From: Trema orientale
Taxonomy: Eukaryota; Streptophyta; Magnoliopsida; Rosales; Cannabaceae
Direction of reading: 5' to 3'
NCBI GenBank assembly: GCA_002914845.1
Contig: JXTC01000004.1
Span: 1,628,862 to 1,692,861 of the forward strand
Length of the DNA: 64,000 bases
The first letter of the stretch is position 1, and each line of letters starts with the position of its first letter. Positions 8,944 through 23,115 of the stretch are shown here, piece after piece. Position numbers and translations under genes: made by a program. The notes under the pieces are model-generated. The model was not told where the DNA came from. It did not search any database and was given only the letters and a program-made list of their open reading frames with translations.

Positions 8944-11100
8944 CCATGCTTTAAAAGTTAAAGCTTCTTTCAAAATTCTTTCCACTTAAGCTTCTTTCAA
9001 AATTCGAGGCCCAAGGTACTAAAAATTGAAAAATCTTGAATGAGCTAAACTTTTGGAAAAATCCCAGATTGATTTAGAAAAATAATATTTTTAATAAATA
9101 TTTAAAAAAAACACCATCTTTTTCTTCAAAATTAGGCTCACCAATCAAGTTAGTAACAGATCAAGTTACCTATATCTCTCATCAATTAATTAAAAAGTGA
9201 TATTTTCTAAATCTCGTACTTTTCTAATTAAAATCCAAAAATTTTTAAACAATTTTAAAATCTGAAATTTTTCAGAGCCCAAATTATAAATAAACTCTCA
9301 AGACTAACAGAGATAAACTCTCAAAACTAACAGATTTGGTGGGCTCAAGCTCAAAAATTAAACTAGATTTGGTGGGGTGTACCAGGCCCATGCTGCAGTG
9401 CAACGCATAAGCGACACTCGAGAGCCCGAGTAGCAAGCTACTGGGTGGGCTCTGCCCCTCAAAAAATTAATTTAATATCGTGTGGGCCATTGGCCNAAGG
9501 TATGCTTAATAATTTTTTCCGCCCGGTTTTTATACCAACTCTTGTATTCATTGTTCTCATAACTTCTCGATGTGGGACTATGAGAAACCAGTATCCTTTT
9601 CAGGCTCATAAAGAAAGACATCCGAATAGACATTATTCTGAATTAACAAATAATGTTTGTTCCAGAGCCAAAAAAAAAAAAAACAAATAATGTTTGTTAT
9701 GCGTTCCCAGCAAAAACGGATAAACGGCTAAACTTAAATTGTTCAAGCAAGAAAAAAAAAAAAAAAAACAGGCTTATGTTGTCCGGGTAAATACATACTA
9801 ATATCTTGAGTATTATCCCTGAATACCTAATGTCATTGTTTAAATGCTTTATGAAAGTAGGGAAGTATATAGTTATGGTACATATTTTTTTTCATCCTCC
9901 TTTTAGTTTAATTACTTATACACATTGAAGCAAAGTCTTTTAAGCAGAGAATCAAACCATTAAAAGTGGAAATTGGTGGTGATTGATCCTAACTCCATGC
10001 CGCAGGACTACAAGTTACAACGTTAGAACGAATGTTGTGGTGTGTCCAAGCATTAGGCATACAATACTTGTTCTATTCGATTTCACATTCAGGATCAAGT
10101 AGAACTAAAGATAGGGTATATAACCAAACTGGAAAACAATATTTACAAACGGGACTGTTCAATTGGAGAATACAGTTCTCAAGGGGCAAATAGTAAGAGT
10201 GCAGCCAAGTTGTTTTAACCACCAAGATAACAATACAATAAGAAAAGGGGGGCGGAAAAAGTTTAGGATCGTAAGTAGAAGAGACGAGTCAAGTAAAATG
10301 GGTTAATAACTACACCAAGGACATATACATCAATAAGTAGTGTTCTATACCAACTAACAAGAGACATTAATGGTTTTTGCCCCCGGTGTATGTAAATCAT
10401 CTTATTTTTGTCCCAAAATATGAGAAGTCTCGTAAAAACCCTTTGAATTCTCAGATTATATTTAAAAAATACCCCCTTACACTAGTTTTGTGGATGAAAA
10501 TCATTATTTTAACACCTTTACATTTTGTGGGACAAAAAGATATATAAGTGAAAAAAGAAAAAAATAATGACCCAAATGGTCCTGAACTATCCAACTAATT
10601 ATAATTTGGTTCTCAAAGTTTTAATATTGACAACTAAGCCCTTAAACCTTCCAAATTCCATGCAATTTGGTCTCAAATTGTCCAAACTGTGTATTAAATT
10701 TTTGATGGAAAACACACATAAAGAACATGAGTTATCATTTGAAAAGATATTTGAGGGAAAATAAATTAAACAAAACGATTTAGGAAAAAATAAAGAGATT
10801 ATTTACATTTTATGGGGTTCTTACTTTGATTACTTGCTTATTTATTTACTTGTTTATCTGGTAAAATAAATCACGCAATATTTAATAATGGTTAAAATGC
10901 ATGGATTATACGGCGGTGTAATCCAAAAAAGCACCCCAATAAAATTCGAATAAACATCAAGTCGTTGCTCTATAAATAAGAATTAAAAGCAGAAGCTCTT
11001 TAATCATCTTTCTATACCCAGATTACAGAGAACAGAAGCAGACATGGATGGCTGACAATAAATTTAGTGCTTTCGAAATATTAAAACTGAAAACATGATA
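8944..11100. other. Intergenic, repeats only; no gene recognised
   Basis: About 9000-9310 is the diverged relative of 4730-5120. Between 9360 and 9700 there is a higher-GC patch with one unknown base near 9496 and no supported frame. At 10370-10720 are fragments typical of 'GTCCC...AAC' MITEs, such as ACCCAAATGGTCCTGAACT near 10570. The remaining DNA shows no gene. The last 100 bp should include the COR413 3' untranslated region. Confidence 0.4.
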
Positions 11101-11124
11101 CTTTTGCTGGAGAAAACAAAGGCC

Positions 11125-13320
11125 CTAGACGAAGTGGAGAACCAGAGCCCAAACGGGGAAGACCAAGAGAAGAATAATGCCGACGGTGTTGGATATCCCA
11201 TGAGTTTGGGTGAATGAGTTTCTAAATCCGCCAGAAGCCCGGATGTGCTCTTGAAGCAGGTAACAGCCGATGAGAAGACATATCACAACACCAACCAAAC
11301 TGTCCCTCAGTGTATGTGCAAAGAAGCTCGGAGCCACAACCAGAAGAAGAATCAAGGAGCCTGGCAACTCTAACCAATCTATATGCCACCAAAACTGGCT
11401 ATCAGTATGACATAAATAACCCCAATGAGAGAACCCCATTTACAGATGCTCGTGAATTTTCATGTATCTAAGAAATCTTTTTAAGGATTTAGACTTTAAA
11501 GAGTGGTTTAAGTGAATGGTTGGAGCATGTTTGTGTCTAGGAAAAACATTGTACGACTAATTAGAGGAGGGAACCCTATTACAGATTCAGGTGATGCGTA
11601 ACTTTTCTGGGATTTAAGCTGTCGTCGTAGGGTATAGACTTTGTGTTCAGAAATGTTGTTCAACAAAGGGGAGATAATTGATGATCAATTGATTTTGTAC
11701 TTGTAAGCTGATGGAGCTAGCAGGTAAGTGTTTATTTTGGTCAATGTGAGGAGCATGACAAATGAAGCAGACGTAAGCATAATATCTTAAATTTAATGAA
11801 TATAGAAAGAGACGATTGCAAAGTGTTTGAAAACCCTACTCGGAATACAGGAAATGAATGCCTTCTGATATTGCAATAAAAGAAGTAATTTAGAAAGCCT
11901 GTCTAGTATTTGCAAAACTCAGATCAACTTTTCGATCTGAATACTTACGATCTAGCCTAACTGGAAAGAGAAAAGGACAGAATATTAAGCTTGCAGTAAA
12001 ATATGTAAAGTGAAACAAAAAAAGATCACACACAGCAACTGAACATATATACCTGGGAAGTGTCGAGGGAAGAACAGCCTTAGCACAACTGCAACAAAAG
12101 CAATCCATTTTCCAACCTCTCCTCTGAATCAAAATGAAGCAAATTTAGCCGAAGGGCATAGAAGAGACGTAAAAGAGGAAAATTACACCAACAGAATAGA
12201 CTATCACCTCAGCAAGTGGAAGAGCACTGAGGGAAGACTGAAGAAAATGTAAGGGATTAAAAGTGAGGTCAGGATATTTGTCTTCCAGTTTGTTCGATCC
12301 AAAATCAACAGATAACTGCAATGAAAATGGAAAATAGTTAGGATGTGAAGAGATGCACTACATTTTTCGGTTTCGAAAGAAGATTAATGTAGAAATCAAT
12401 CCAGGAAAATATGTAAACTAGAGACTAAAGTCCGGGTTTGAATAAGAAATGCAACTTAATCCAAGGCTACTGGGCGACTACTCGGTGCAATGTGAACCAG
12501 AAACTTGTCAAACAAACAAGGAAGATAATGACACCAGAACTCGTGCCATCAAATTGACCAAGTTAGATTAATCAAATTGTTACCTTTTTTATTTTCATTT
12601 CTTAACGTAGTATGAACTAGCATAAACTGCCGGTTCATACATTAAAAAGATAAACTCCATAGATATACAATAGTTCCACTATCATATAATGGAAGTTGGC
12701 AGCTTCAGTCGAATAAATATTAATATGATCTAATAATATGTCTAAAGTCCAAGCTATCTTTTTGAACTAAATACAATTATACAACTATCTGAAGTTGGAG
12801 ACAAGGGCTATAACTATACTTGAAAAACATACGAATATTTATTTATCTATTTATTGAAGAAACATTATAAAAAGAAGGGATGTTAAACTTTTACTGACTT
12901 TTCCCTTTTAACAATTGGAAAGTCAACATAGGTAAAAATCAATAACAAAATTTTTATTGGACAACACGTTACTTACAAATATCATATCATGACAAAAAAA
13001 GAAGAGAAAATGGAAACTTTATTGTCACTTTCCCAATTCAAGAAGTGAAGAAACGTAACCAAATACAATAAACAAAACATGGGTATTACTCAAAATTCAT
13101 TCAATACCAACTTTGAAGTGGTAAAAACTAGACCAAGAAGCACTCACATGGCAGCAAACGAAGCGACCCATTTGAGAAAAGAGGTCCCAAATCCCAACCC
13201 ACCAAGCTTAGCGGCATGGTTCATAAGCCTCGTGGCCGCAATCTTTAGATCGTCGATATCAGAATTTATCAAATCAGCGGTGGCTGGATCAGTCTTCATG
13301 GCCAAATAATCTCTACCCAT
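11125..13320 (-). CDS. COR413-PM: COR413-type cold-regulated plasma-membrane protein
   Basis: Four exons on the minus strand: 13320-13148, 12315-12208, 12123-12053 and 11378-11125, with GT-AG introns whose phases fit. They give 201 residues, the usual family length. The start was chosen at MGRDYLAMKTD, because the family begins there and not at the upstream in-frame ATG at 13356. Landmarks are GGLGFGTSFLKWVASFAA in exon 1, DRTNWKTNILTSLL in exon 2, GEVGKWIAFVAVVLRLFFPR in exon 3, then WLELPGSLILLLVVAPS and QEHIRASGGFRNSF in exon 4. Five or so hydrophobic spans fit a multi-pass membrane protein. The family is induced by cold, drought and ABA and is thought to stabilise membranes; its biochemical action is not established. 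Family length and key motifs favour the plasma-membrane subgroup over the chloroplast one, which has a transit peptide. Confidence 0.95.
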
Positions 13321-13535
13321 TTCGATTTCAGATCTGAACCCAACCAAGATACCCAAAAGCGAGAGAAACGATATATGAAAATACTGAGTTCAGGACAATT
13401 AAGCTTTCTGGGTAATGGTCTCTGGTTCTGAATTCTCTATTGGGAAGCTTTTTTATAACTATGCCGAAAATTAAATTACCTGGTTGGTTTTTCAGCCCAG
13501 TGACTCGGCGAGTCAGCTAGAGAACGTGCAAGAGC

Positions 13536-13668
13536 GTCGGAGTTTCGGATCCTAACTGTATTGCTTTTGTTCGCTTTGACTCTTGGGTTGTGCCACCTGG
13601 GCGGGCGCGCCAATTGGGGACTCGGCGCGGAACGGGGTTAGGAGTAAGCAATTGTCTACCCCACGTGT
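13536..13668 (-). promoter_or_regulatory. G-box/ABRE and CCGAC core upstream of COR413
   Basis: A CCACGTGT element lies at 13661-13668, about 340 bp upstream of the COR413 start codon. This CACGTG core is the ABA-responsive/G-box type. A CCGAC core in the gene's sense orientation lies at 13536-13540, although its first flanking base (T) does not fit the strict DRE/CRT consensus RCCGAC. Both are what one would look for in a cold- and ABA-induced gene, but single short motifs occur by chance. Confidence 0.4.
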
Positions 13669-14268
13669 GAATGTACTGGCGTGCCACCTGGCGCAATCAG
13701 AGAGCAGATAGTATGTGTGCTCTCGTGGGCTGTCGTTGAAGGTACGAGTTTGGGCTCTAGCTGATCAAATTTTTATGGCCCAATTGGAATCGTATTGGGG
13801 GCGTTATTAAGGCCCAAGTTGTGTTGAGACCGGGTTCCTCACCCAGAAATTAGAGAGTGTGTCCCTTTTTTTACACTGCATTTTAAAAATTATCCGTTTT
13901 TTCTTTTGCTTTTTTGCTGTGTAAGAGAGAGCAATGTTTACATTTGGGTATCAGCTCATATACTAGATTCAGTTTATATGGGGAGTACGTAAATTCTTAT
14001 ACCGGGTTTATTGGATTTTACATTTTGTGTCACTACGGATATATTGATATCACATTTTGTTATCATATTTGAGAACGGGCATTTATTTTAAGGAAACCCA
14101 AAATTCGGCCTTTTTTGCTAAGAGCCGCCTTTTAAATTTGAGAATATTAGACTCAATACCTTGGGATAAGCGGCAAACTACCACCATTTTAAGATACATG
14201 AATTGAAGTTAACAACAGTTTTTATGCTCTGTTAACTATCATTTTCAGCAGCTATATTTCACCTTTTA

Positions 14269-15007
14269 GAATTTGTTTGATTGGGTGGAATGGATCTTAG
14301 AATGGAAAGACTATTCCACCAAAAGGTCCATTCTATCATTTAGTTTAAAATTTGAGTGTAGAATAAGAATTTCATCAGAAACTAAATTCCACCAATTGAT
14401 GGACTTGTGTTTCCATTGCTTCCCTCAAGGAATTCTCTTTCCATTACTTAGTTAATTGTTAAATAAAATATTTTTTCCTTTTTATCTACCAAATTCATTA
14501 TTTAGTTTTTACATGTATTTAAGAATTTTAATAGTAAAATTTATTATTTCTTTTTACCCATATCAATATGTAAGTTTATTTCTATTATCTTCTAATATCC
14601 AATTTTATTCTTAAATTTATAATATTCAGTTACTTACATGCCTTTAAAAAAAAGGCCAAATTGAAAGTAAATTTGGTATTATGTTTTTATATTTATAATG
14701 TTATTTTGTTAAATAAAATATTGATCTGTTAATTTAAATGTTATTTTTTTTATAGATTGAAATAATAACTTACAATAACTATTCAATAGTTAAACTATAC
14801 GTAATATTTAAAAAATAAGGGTATTATTGTCAATATAACCATTATTCCATTTCATTTTAACGGATAACCAAACATAATAATTTTTATTCCACAAATGATT
14901 CCAAGTTTCAACCAAACAATGGAATATCATTGATATTCCTATTCTAATTCTATTCAATTACAATTCCCATTACGATTCTAATTCCATTCCACGAATCAAA
15001 CATGATC
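14269..15007. mobile_element. PIF/Harbinger-like non-autonomous element, 739 bp
   Basis: Terminal inverted repeats match over about 26 bp: TGTTTGATTGGGTGGAATGG at the left and the complement of TGTTTGATTCGTGGAATGGA at the right. A 3-bp target duplication TTA flanks both ends (14266-14268 and 15008-15010). TTA duplications and TGTTTGATT-type ends fit PIF/Harbinger elements. The interior is AT-rich with no transposase. Confidence 0.75.
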
Positions 15008-15419
15008 TTAGGATTGATTTAAGAGAGAAAATTAGAATTTTTTTTGAAAATAAAAAAGTTCTATAAATTGGAGTGAAAAAAAATGATTGTAATGAATAAT
15101 AAGTTGGGTCTCATATGGTAGTGGTCCAATTTTTACAAACAGCTGAGATATATCAAATATTTTTGGGGGTAGTAAAGTTTTACTTGAATGTAATATTTTT
15201 CCGTTGAAATTTACGAACTCTTAAAAATGGTCGTAATGTTTATTATGAAATTTTATATACTCAAAATGGTAGCTTTCTAAGCACAAACTCACTTGCTATA
15301 TTTAGTTTAACTATCCTTAAATAAGAATGATCATTGTACTAAGGTATCCCTTTAAGTTTGTTTGTTAAGTTTCCTATGCGGTAAATTTTGAACTTTGATT
15401 GTGTTTTTCCTTTCCAAAA

Positions 15420-15960
15420 AAAAAAAAATATATATATATATATATAATTCAGTAGTATTTTTTTTTTATTTACCTACCTATAGGAGTTTTTTTAGCTATT
15501 AAATTATTATCTAACAACTATCATGATTAAAATAGTTGAAAAAAAATTATAACAATAATAAATACATATTATTTAATGATCTTTTTTTCTCTCTCTACCT
15601 TTTACCATGAAAAGAATATGTGATATGAATTTTAATTGGACAAAACAATACTTATAAATAGTAAAAAAAAAAAAAAAACTAATTGAATTGATGCATATAT
15701 ACGCGCCATAATCGAGTATATATATATTTTTTTACCTATCTATCGGTATTTTTTTTAACCGTTAGATCATTATCTAACGATTATAATAACTTGAGTAGTT
15801 AGAAAAAAAATAAAAATAAATACACATTATTTAATATTTTTTTCTTTCAATTTTTATCATGAAAAGACATGTATAATAAATTTTAATTAGGTAAAAAAAT
15901 AATACTTATCTATAAGGGAAAAAAAAAAAATACCTACTGATTTTAGCATAATTTTAGACC
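15420..15960. mobile_element. Two neighbouring MITEs of the GTTAGATCATTATCTAAC family
   Basis: Copies at about 15450-15700 and 15725-15955 both carry TTTACCTA(C/T)CTAT(A/C)GG near the left end, an inner GTTAGATCATTATCTAACG-like dyad (TATTAAATTATTATCTAACA in the first copy) and TTTTAATTGG/TTTTAATTAG near the right. They are the same family as the copies near 5950 and 54943-55430. A (TA)n run separates them. No coding content. Confidence 0.6.
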
Positions 15961-17660
15961 TTGTGATAGCTTCTAAACTAGCCGGCAAGGAAACCCAAAA
16001 AAAAGAAGCTGCAGTGATTGACTTTAACACATGACTCAAAATTTTTAAAGATGTTTGGTCTAGTTGCTTAATCTAATCCAATCAAACCAAATCGGCATTC
16101 TTTTATATCTTTCCAAAACTCCAAACGGATTAATATTAGACAAATATATTCAATTTGATTTATTATTTTTCCCTTCAAACAGATTATAAGCACCCCTTAG
16201 TACAATAAGCTTGATCCAAGTATTTTACAATACATCAATGTAATTATCTTTTTTTCCATTCACCTTTGAGCCAAATTCTTTTTGTTGAAACTACTGATCA
16301 AAAACCTTTGGATCACGAAATGGAGAGTTTTTCCATTTCAGAACTTTGCTTTGAATAGTCGTGACAATTACCACCTTTTAATTATGGTTTTTTACTCTTG
16401 GTGTGGGCTCTAAATTTTTACAAATTGTGCTTCAATAAATATAGACGGTTGAAACCGACAAACCCAAATATTCATACCTTATCTGATCTTTAATTTGGTT
16501 GCGCATTTATTGAGCAATCACCAACCACCAACCAATGACTAGCTTTGATGAGTGGGGCAACAATATCTAGATTACTAAGGTAAACTAATCCCATGCTCCC
16601 TTTAATTACTTTTAGGTGTTATCTTTGAACGCTACATGCAATAATATTGGATCCTTCTTGTGTGGATTAAAATCTTCTACAAAACCTTGGTATTTTTCAA
16701 ACCCCATTTGGAACTTTATGAGAAAAATAAAAGTTAAAAAGGAAAGTGAAAAGAAAAACCTTATGATGAGTAGATGGTTCAGGTGAGTAGGGCCTTCATA
16801 AGACTTTGAATCTTCCCACGGAAGAAGCAGGTTTTCCCTGGACAGAAAGGAGTAATCATCACAAGTGAAGAAAATTTTAACACAAAACACAGATTCATTC
16901 AATAAAACATGTGCTCTCTCTCTCTCTATATATATGTGTGTGTTTTTTTCTAGGGTAAGACTTGTCACACAATTCAACCCAATCTAAGACAAAGTAGCAA
17001 AAGAGCCGCAATCATACCCTTGCACCTTCTAATGTCATAATTCTAACTTTGAATTGAAGAAGAAAAGGATTGAAAAGTCATAAGCATTTGGCATGTGTAT
17101 GTACTTACACATATAAACCATTCGTAAAAAAAGAGTCCAAAGTCTTAAAGTCTTTTCCTTTTCAGTTTCCACACATTATGAATCTTATAATAACAACATT
17201 CCTTCTCCTTATGAGCTATCCCAATCACCTCAAAAGCAGCGTTTGAATAAAGGGGGAAATCAACCCTCAAATCATTAGTTGCATCCGATTGTGATAAATT
17301 TACAATTTAGGTGTAACGTCTCACTTGTTATAATCTTTTCGTGTGAAAATTAATTTGTAACAACCAAAATTTGGCATGTAAATTTTGTTTTCTTATAATA
17401 ATTGTGATACGTAATGGAATGTAAAATACATAGTAGTAATTTAAACAAAATTTTTGGCTGTAATGTAACTGTAAATCCAACACACAAAAATCACTTTTTT
17501 TCATTTTTATTCCAATTTAGGCTTGGTGATCCTCAGCATGGGACAAACCAATGGTCAATTTTCACTCTCACATAACATGGGACCCGAAAAAAAGAAGACG
17601 AGAGAGAGCCAGCCAATGATAACAAAGGATTATTATGATGATGATCCTGTAAGGTAAGGT
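15961..17660. other. Intergenic, no gene recognised
   Basis: AT-rich DNA without a supported frame. The part next to 17660 should hold the 3' untranslated region of the NPH3-family gene. A (CT)n/(TA)n run lies at about 16915-16945. Confidence 0.4.
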
Positions 17661-20070
17661 CTATTGTTGATGATGATGTCGTCGTCCTTTTCTCACATCC
17701 ACAACCGAAGGTTCATGCGAATCACAGACCTGAGTCTTGAACTTACACCCGAACCTTTTGGTCAACGACCCCTTCCACCCTTTGACGGAGCCAGAACCAC
17801 CGCCACCACCACCCTCACCAGGTGGGCCCGCCTTCTTATCGATCTTCTCGATCACCTTTCTCATGGTGGAACACTCCCTCTCCAGCTGGTGCACCCGCGT
17901 CCTCATGCTATCCATGTCCAACCGCAGCACCTGGTTCTCCCTCACCGCCGCCCTCCACGTCTTACTCCCGTCATGACCCACCGCCGCCGCCGGAGCCTCC
18001 ACCTCGGCGGCGTCGTTCCCGCCCTCGTCGTCGACTCCTTCCTCGGCCGCCGCCTCCTCTTGCTCTCTTCTCAGGACCGAGGGCCTCCCGGCGTCGGTCT
18101 GAGCCGCCTCGACGGCGATGAGATTCTCCGCGATGGCGTGGCGGAGCTGGAGCTGCTCGAAGAAGAGGACCTGAACCACTGCTCGCAGCGGCAGCCGCTC
18201 GTTCTGCGCCGCGTGCGTGCACGCCTCGAGCGTCAGCTTCTGGCAGTCCAAAACGCCGCAGACCCTTTCGCGATCCGAATCCGGTATCGACGGATGAGCC
18301 TTTAAACAGTAGAGACGAATATTATTCTGAGCAAACATTAAACTCTACTCGAATTCGAATTTTCTGTAAGAAAACAGTACTAGAAAATACCTTGAGAAAC
18401 ACGTCGACGGCTCTGTACAGACCATCGTGGAAGAGTCTAGCCTGATCCGGTAGAGACATCGCCAGGTTACAGAACCTTTCCGGCTTCAGATTCGCGTCGG
18501 AAGCGATCTCCGATAGGTAACCGTCGACTAATTTCCCCACGAGCATCAATGCCGGCGATCTGATATCGGGTTCGGCGTCGCCGTCGTCGTCTTCTTCGAT
18601 TCCGGCCGTGTTTCGGCCCTCGATTCCGGCCAAGAAGTGACCCAGTATCCTCTCGACGCAATCAACGTCGTAGAGTGTCTCGTTCAGGTAGGAGTAGCTC
18701 GGGATGAGGAGATCGTCGAGAGTGGCTTGCTCGAGCTGGGAGCCGAGCTTCTTTTCCAACGCCGATTTGCTGGTCTCTGAAACGTTCAGTATGTTGGCCG
18801 TTCTCAACAGCCCGAATAAGAACCTTGTGGCGGTTGAAGATCGTGGGGAGCTTCTCTCTAATGGCAGATTCGATATTATGGTCTCTAAGAGACCTCTCTG
18901 TTCGGTCTCTGAAGCTGTGGATGAGGAGGATGATGATAATGAAGACGAAGGTGGCTTCCGACTGGTCCGTGAGATTCCCGGGATGCATTTCTTGGCGTAG
19001 TGAATCAAACAGCTCTCGATCATTTCAGAGCTCAGATCTCGAGCTCTCATGGCGGAGATTAACCGCTTGAACAAAGGCAAACTCAGTAGCGCTAGCTCTT
19101 CCAACCATGAATCGGCATTGGTGGCTCTGGATAGACCTTTTCTCCTTCGACTGGTCTCAATCCCATTCCATAGACTCTGCTTCGAAGAATCTCGGCCTCC
19201 GCCGCCGCCGCCACTTGTGGCGGCTACTCCGTCGCTCACGGGCCACCCGAATAGAGTTGGGTCGGTGGAGGAGGCTCTCGAGGCGACTGAGTCAATGCAC
19301 CGCTGTGAAATCCCCAAGGTCTCCGCTAGGGGCATAAGCTTCTCACACGATTTCAGAGCTTTAATGGAGTCTTTCAAGCTCTTGAGCAGAGATTGCGAGA
19401 AGTATCTCTCTGTCTTGGAAATGAGATTGTCTTCTGAATACTCCTCCGTCATCTCCAGAAACTCTCCGGCGCAGCGGAGAGGTGCGGCATTGGAAGGGGT
19501 CAAGTCGATCTTGACGCCATAACATAACTTCGCGGCTAACTCGAAGGTCTCCGACCCGCCGGGGAAGTCATTGAGGACTATATGGCAGTGGACCTCTTCG
19601 ATTTCGTCACCACCGTCGCCGTCGTCTTCTCCGGCGGGGGCAGAGGTTGAAGCTTGGTCTCTAATGGAAGAAAATGCATCTGGGTTTGCCTCTTGCTCGG
19701 TTATAAGGTCATGGAGCTTTCGACTTTTCGACATCAATGGAAACTGAAAAACCATTAGAGAATCCCAAAAACCAGTGGCAGAGATGGTTAGTTCAATAGT
19801 CCATGGGAGAGAACCCATGAAGCTTGATGTGTGACATCAATGGAGGAAACTGACCTTATGGAGATGGAATGTCATGTCGTCGACCTCAACCACAACGTCG
19901 CTCGGCAACCCGGTAGTGCAAAACCTGTGAGAAAGTGGTTCAAATCAAAAGATTAAGCCAAATACCATAATGGGTTTTTAGCAGAAGGAATAAAAAGTGC
20001 AATTTTTTTTTTTTTTTTCTTACCATGCTTGGCCTTTGGAGCTGGGCTTCTCAGCTGCTGCTTCTGCCAT
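17661..20070 (-). CDS. BTB/POZ-NPH3 family protein (At5g66560-like)
   Basis: Four exons on the minus strand: 20070-20024, 19924-19855, 19743-18391 and 18299-17661. They give 702 residues with consistent splice phases. The start [16 protein letters not shown] leads into [18 protein letters not shown] and [16 protein letters not shown], the typical BTB opening, so this ATG fits the family. The BTB domain spans about residues 24-150, with an acidic Gly/Asp-rich insert ([13 protein letters not shown]). The NPH3 domain begins near residue 240 at [20 protein letters not shown] and includes [20 protein letters not shown]-terminal coiled coil ([20 protein letters not shown]) and a basic, His-ending tail follow. 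Relatives act as CUL3 ubiquitin-ligase adaptors or partners in phototropin and auxin-transport signalling at the plasma membrane. A specific role for this member is inference. Coding GC is much higher than in the surroundings. Confidence 0.93.
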
Positions 20071-23000
20071 TGTCTCGGGAAAGTCTTTCTCCTCCTCCTT
20101 CTTCTTCTCAAGAAAACCCTTTTCAGAAAACTAGAAAGCCAGATCCATGAAATACCCAGTTCGTGTTTTCTTGTGTTTTCTCTCTCTATATCTATCTGGC
20201 TGAATAATTTTAAAAGAATGTAAGGTAGGAGTAGAGTATGGAAAACCGAGAAGTTTTGGAAAACTAAGGATGGAGCCCTGTAGAGGTAGGTGGAATGAGG
20301 ATTCACAACACTCCAACAACACAGAAAGTTAGTACATGAAAATTGTTTTATTGTGCCTTCATTTGCTGTTGTGCTTGCTAAGCAGAAAATAGAAATTTGA
20401 CCCAAAAAAGAGAAATTAAGGGTCAAGAAGGACTTGGAATCCAAAATAAGTGAGAGAGGACAAATAGAGCTTGAACAAATTTCGAAAAAGGGGATCATAT
20501 GATCATCTTCTTTATATTTTTTTTCCCATTTCCTTTTGAAACCGATTCAGTATCTTCACCCACTCCAGCAGTGACTCTTTCTTTCTTTTTTGCTCTCTTT
20601 ACCTCAAATAAAGGAAATTGGGACTCTCATAAAGGGGGTGTGTCACTGAGAATATTTTATAATTTGCTTAAAACATTAGAAAAATACACAATCACTATCA
20701 TTTATTTATCACCCATTAACCAAAAACGCATTGCATGCCAACTGGGGTCTCATTGCTTTTGAGTGAATAATAGGAATATGTTAATTGCATTTGCGTTTCG
20801 TAATTCTTGAATTTAAAATCATTTTTCCTTTTCTTTGCCTTGGTCAAAACTCTTGGCATTGGCTTTGCTTAATACCTATTTATATACATTCATTTTGGTA
20901 TGAAGACATCGTGTCCTTGTATAAAAAATGAGCCCAAAGAAGGAGAGAAATTATGATTCTTTAATTACTCTTTGGTAAATAATTTGAGACCGTTATCTTT
21001 AGGAACATCTGAAATCCAAATGAGATAAAGCAATTGGTTTGGGCTATTACTATAGGGTAGGTCCAAAAGAATTAACAATTGAGAGCTAGCCACGGCCCAC
21101 ATGAGCAAGGAGTCAATATATAACGCTCTGTAGTCACCACAACTGGAAGGGATATTATAATTTCGGCCGGCATGGTTCATACTTAGAGCTATGTGGAAAT
21201 TAATGCTCATGTTCATGTAGATTAACAATTTCTGGTTTTCTATCTCATTAAGAACTTTGAATATTTTGATTTCTGTCTTTCAACTTCAGATTCAATCTGA
21301 AAGAAGGAAATAAAAAAGGTAAAGGTATGGAGTTCCACTGCAAATTTAATAAATGCATCTACCCTTGTCCCATTTACTTGCATGTATTTATGAGCCATCT
21401 TTAATGGGTTGAGAGAAGAAGGCAGGGTACACACATCTACCATTTCATACAAATTCAGTGATAACTTTGAGGTGTCCAAATCCAAAATTTCAAAGATACA
21501 GAATAATCAATGTGAACTATTATTATTACCAAATTATAAGACTATAAATAATATTATTTTGAAAAGGGGGATGGATAGATTATTAGTGGTAAATGCCAGG
21601 CACAAAGGCTAATGAGAAAACAAACAAACCCCACTTTGCCTTGAAACTGAATCTTCTGATCTAATAATTATTGTCTTGGGAGGCATTTGAGAGATGGGAA
21701 AATCATTCTAGCATATGACAGTTATGAGTAATTTTTTTAACTCATACCTTTTATTGAAAAAAAAAAAAAAATTACTGCATCCAATTGGTTTGGTGACTAA
21801 TCATTAGGCAGAACACAGAATGTATAATAAAAGAAAAAGGATGGGCAAGTTTAGTTGGCACAACTGCTGAGACAATATAATGCCAAACAGTAGAAATCTA
21901 AGATCTCTCCCAAAGTCAGAACATTAATTTAATTGGCTACAATATGGCAGTGTGGGTCACATTGTTTATTTGGTTAGAACTGATGTATCTAATTTCAAAA
22001 TTTCCCTCTCTTTCTCTCATAAATAAAGCCCATTTATAAATTATTACAAGTGGGTTCAAAAGAAGAGAGCACAAAAATCATAACAGAGCTATATCCAAAA
22101 GTACAAAAAAACCCCATGACTGGGAGCCCTTAAATTGAAGCAATTTGAGCATTATGCACATTATTAGAGGAATTTGATTCTTTTATTTAGTAATTAATTA
22201 ATCCATACAGTGGCAAAGGCAGGGTTGGTTTTGGTCAATGGTGTATTGACCATACCGTGCATTACATTGTTAAAATATCACTAATCTTCGAGACAAGGTC
22301 GAAAGCATAATCAAAGTAGAATACGATGGTATTCAACTAAAGACTTATCTCTCTCCCTTCATTATTTTATAGAAAGCCCCACCATGAGTCTTAAGATAAC
22401 AACACCTAACAAGCATCCAAGGGATGCCACCTTACCTGCACAAGCAACATCAATCATCAATCCTCAATAATCAACAAACTCACAAAAATTCATATCAATC
22501 AAGGCTACTCCACACCATGAAGAGATGTATGCTTTAATTTGAAGCTTTCTACTTGCACGTCCATTCATGAGATAAATGGCAAAAACATCTTACACTTAGG
22601 TTTTCTTGTAGTAAATATGAAAGTCAAATTAAAATCGAGAAGCTTCTTGGAAAAGTGACAAGAACAAAATGACATAGTACATATTATAAAAACCTAGTGA
22701 TGATAACATGAATGACCCCCTATATTTAGCTACCTTTGGCATCATGTATCCTAGTCCTAAAGCCTAACACAAATGAGCACAACTAGTAATATGACCAAAT
22801 CACATGTGAATCGAGAATGCTATTTGACTCCCAAGGTCGCAAAACTTTTCGTGTCAAATATTTGAGCACTCCACGTGTGTGTGGAACCCACTTTAGGTGA
22901 TATCATGGTCCATGGACGTGTTCTAGGAAAAAAGAACACCTTGCCAGTCGAACAATTACATGTGCAGAATTTTAGTGCCAAATAGCTAATGTGTTTTTAT

Positions 23001-23115
23001 CCCAGTCAAATTACTATTAATAGTGTTACGGTTTTTAACCCTTGTAACAATAGTATATGTCTAATGTAAACAAAAATCCAAACCCAAATCAGTAGTTGTT
23101 ACCCAACAAGATCGG
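20071..23115. other. Intergenic, promoter side of the NPH3-family gene; no gene recognised
   Basis: A pyrimidine-rich 5' leader region adjoins 20071-20110. Beyond it are AT-rich sequences with no frame longer than about 90 codons and none with recognisable content. No clear repeats stand out between 21000 and 23000. The DNA next to 23115 should hold the 3' untranslated region of the small Cys-rich protein. Confidence 0.4.

Noticed and set aside
17664-18305. 213-codon plus-strand frame and others opposite the NPH3-family gene
   Set aside because: They are antisense shadows of the GC-rich coding exon, which carries the real domain.
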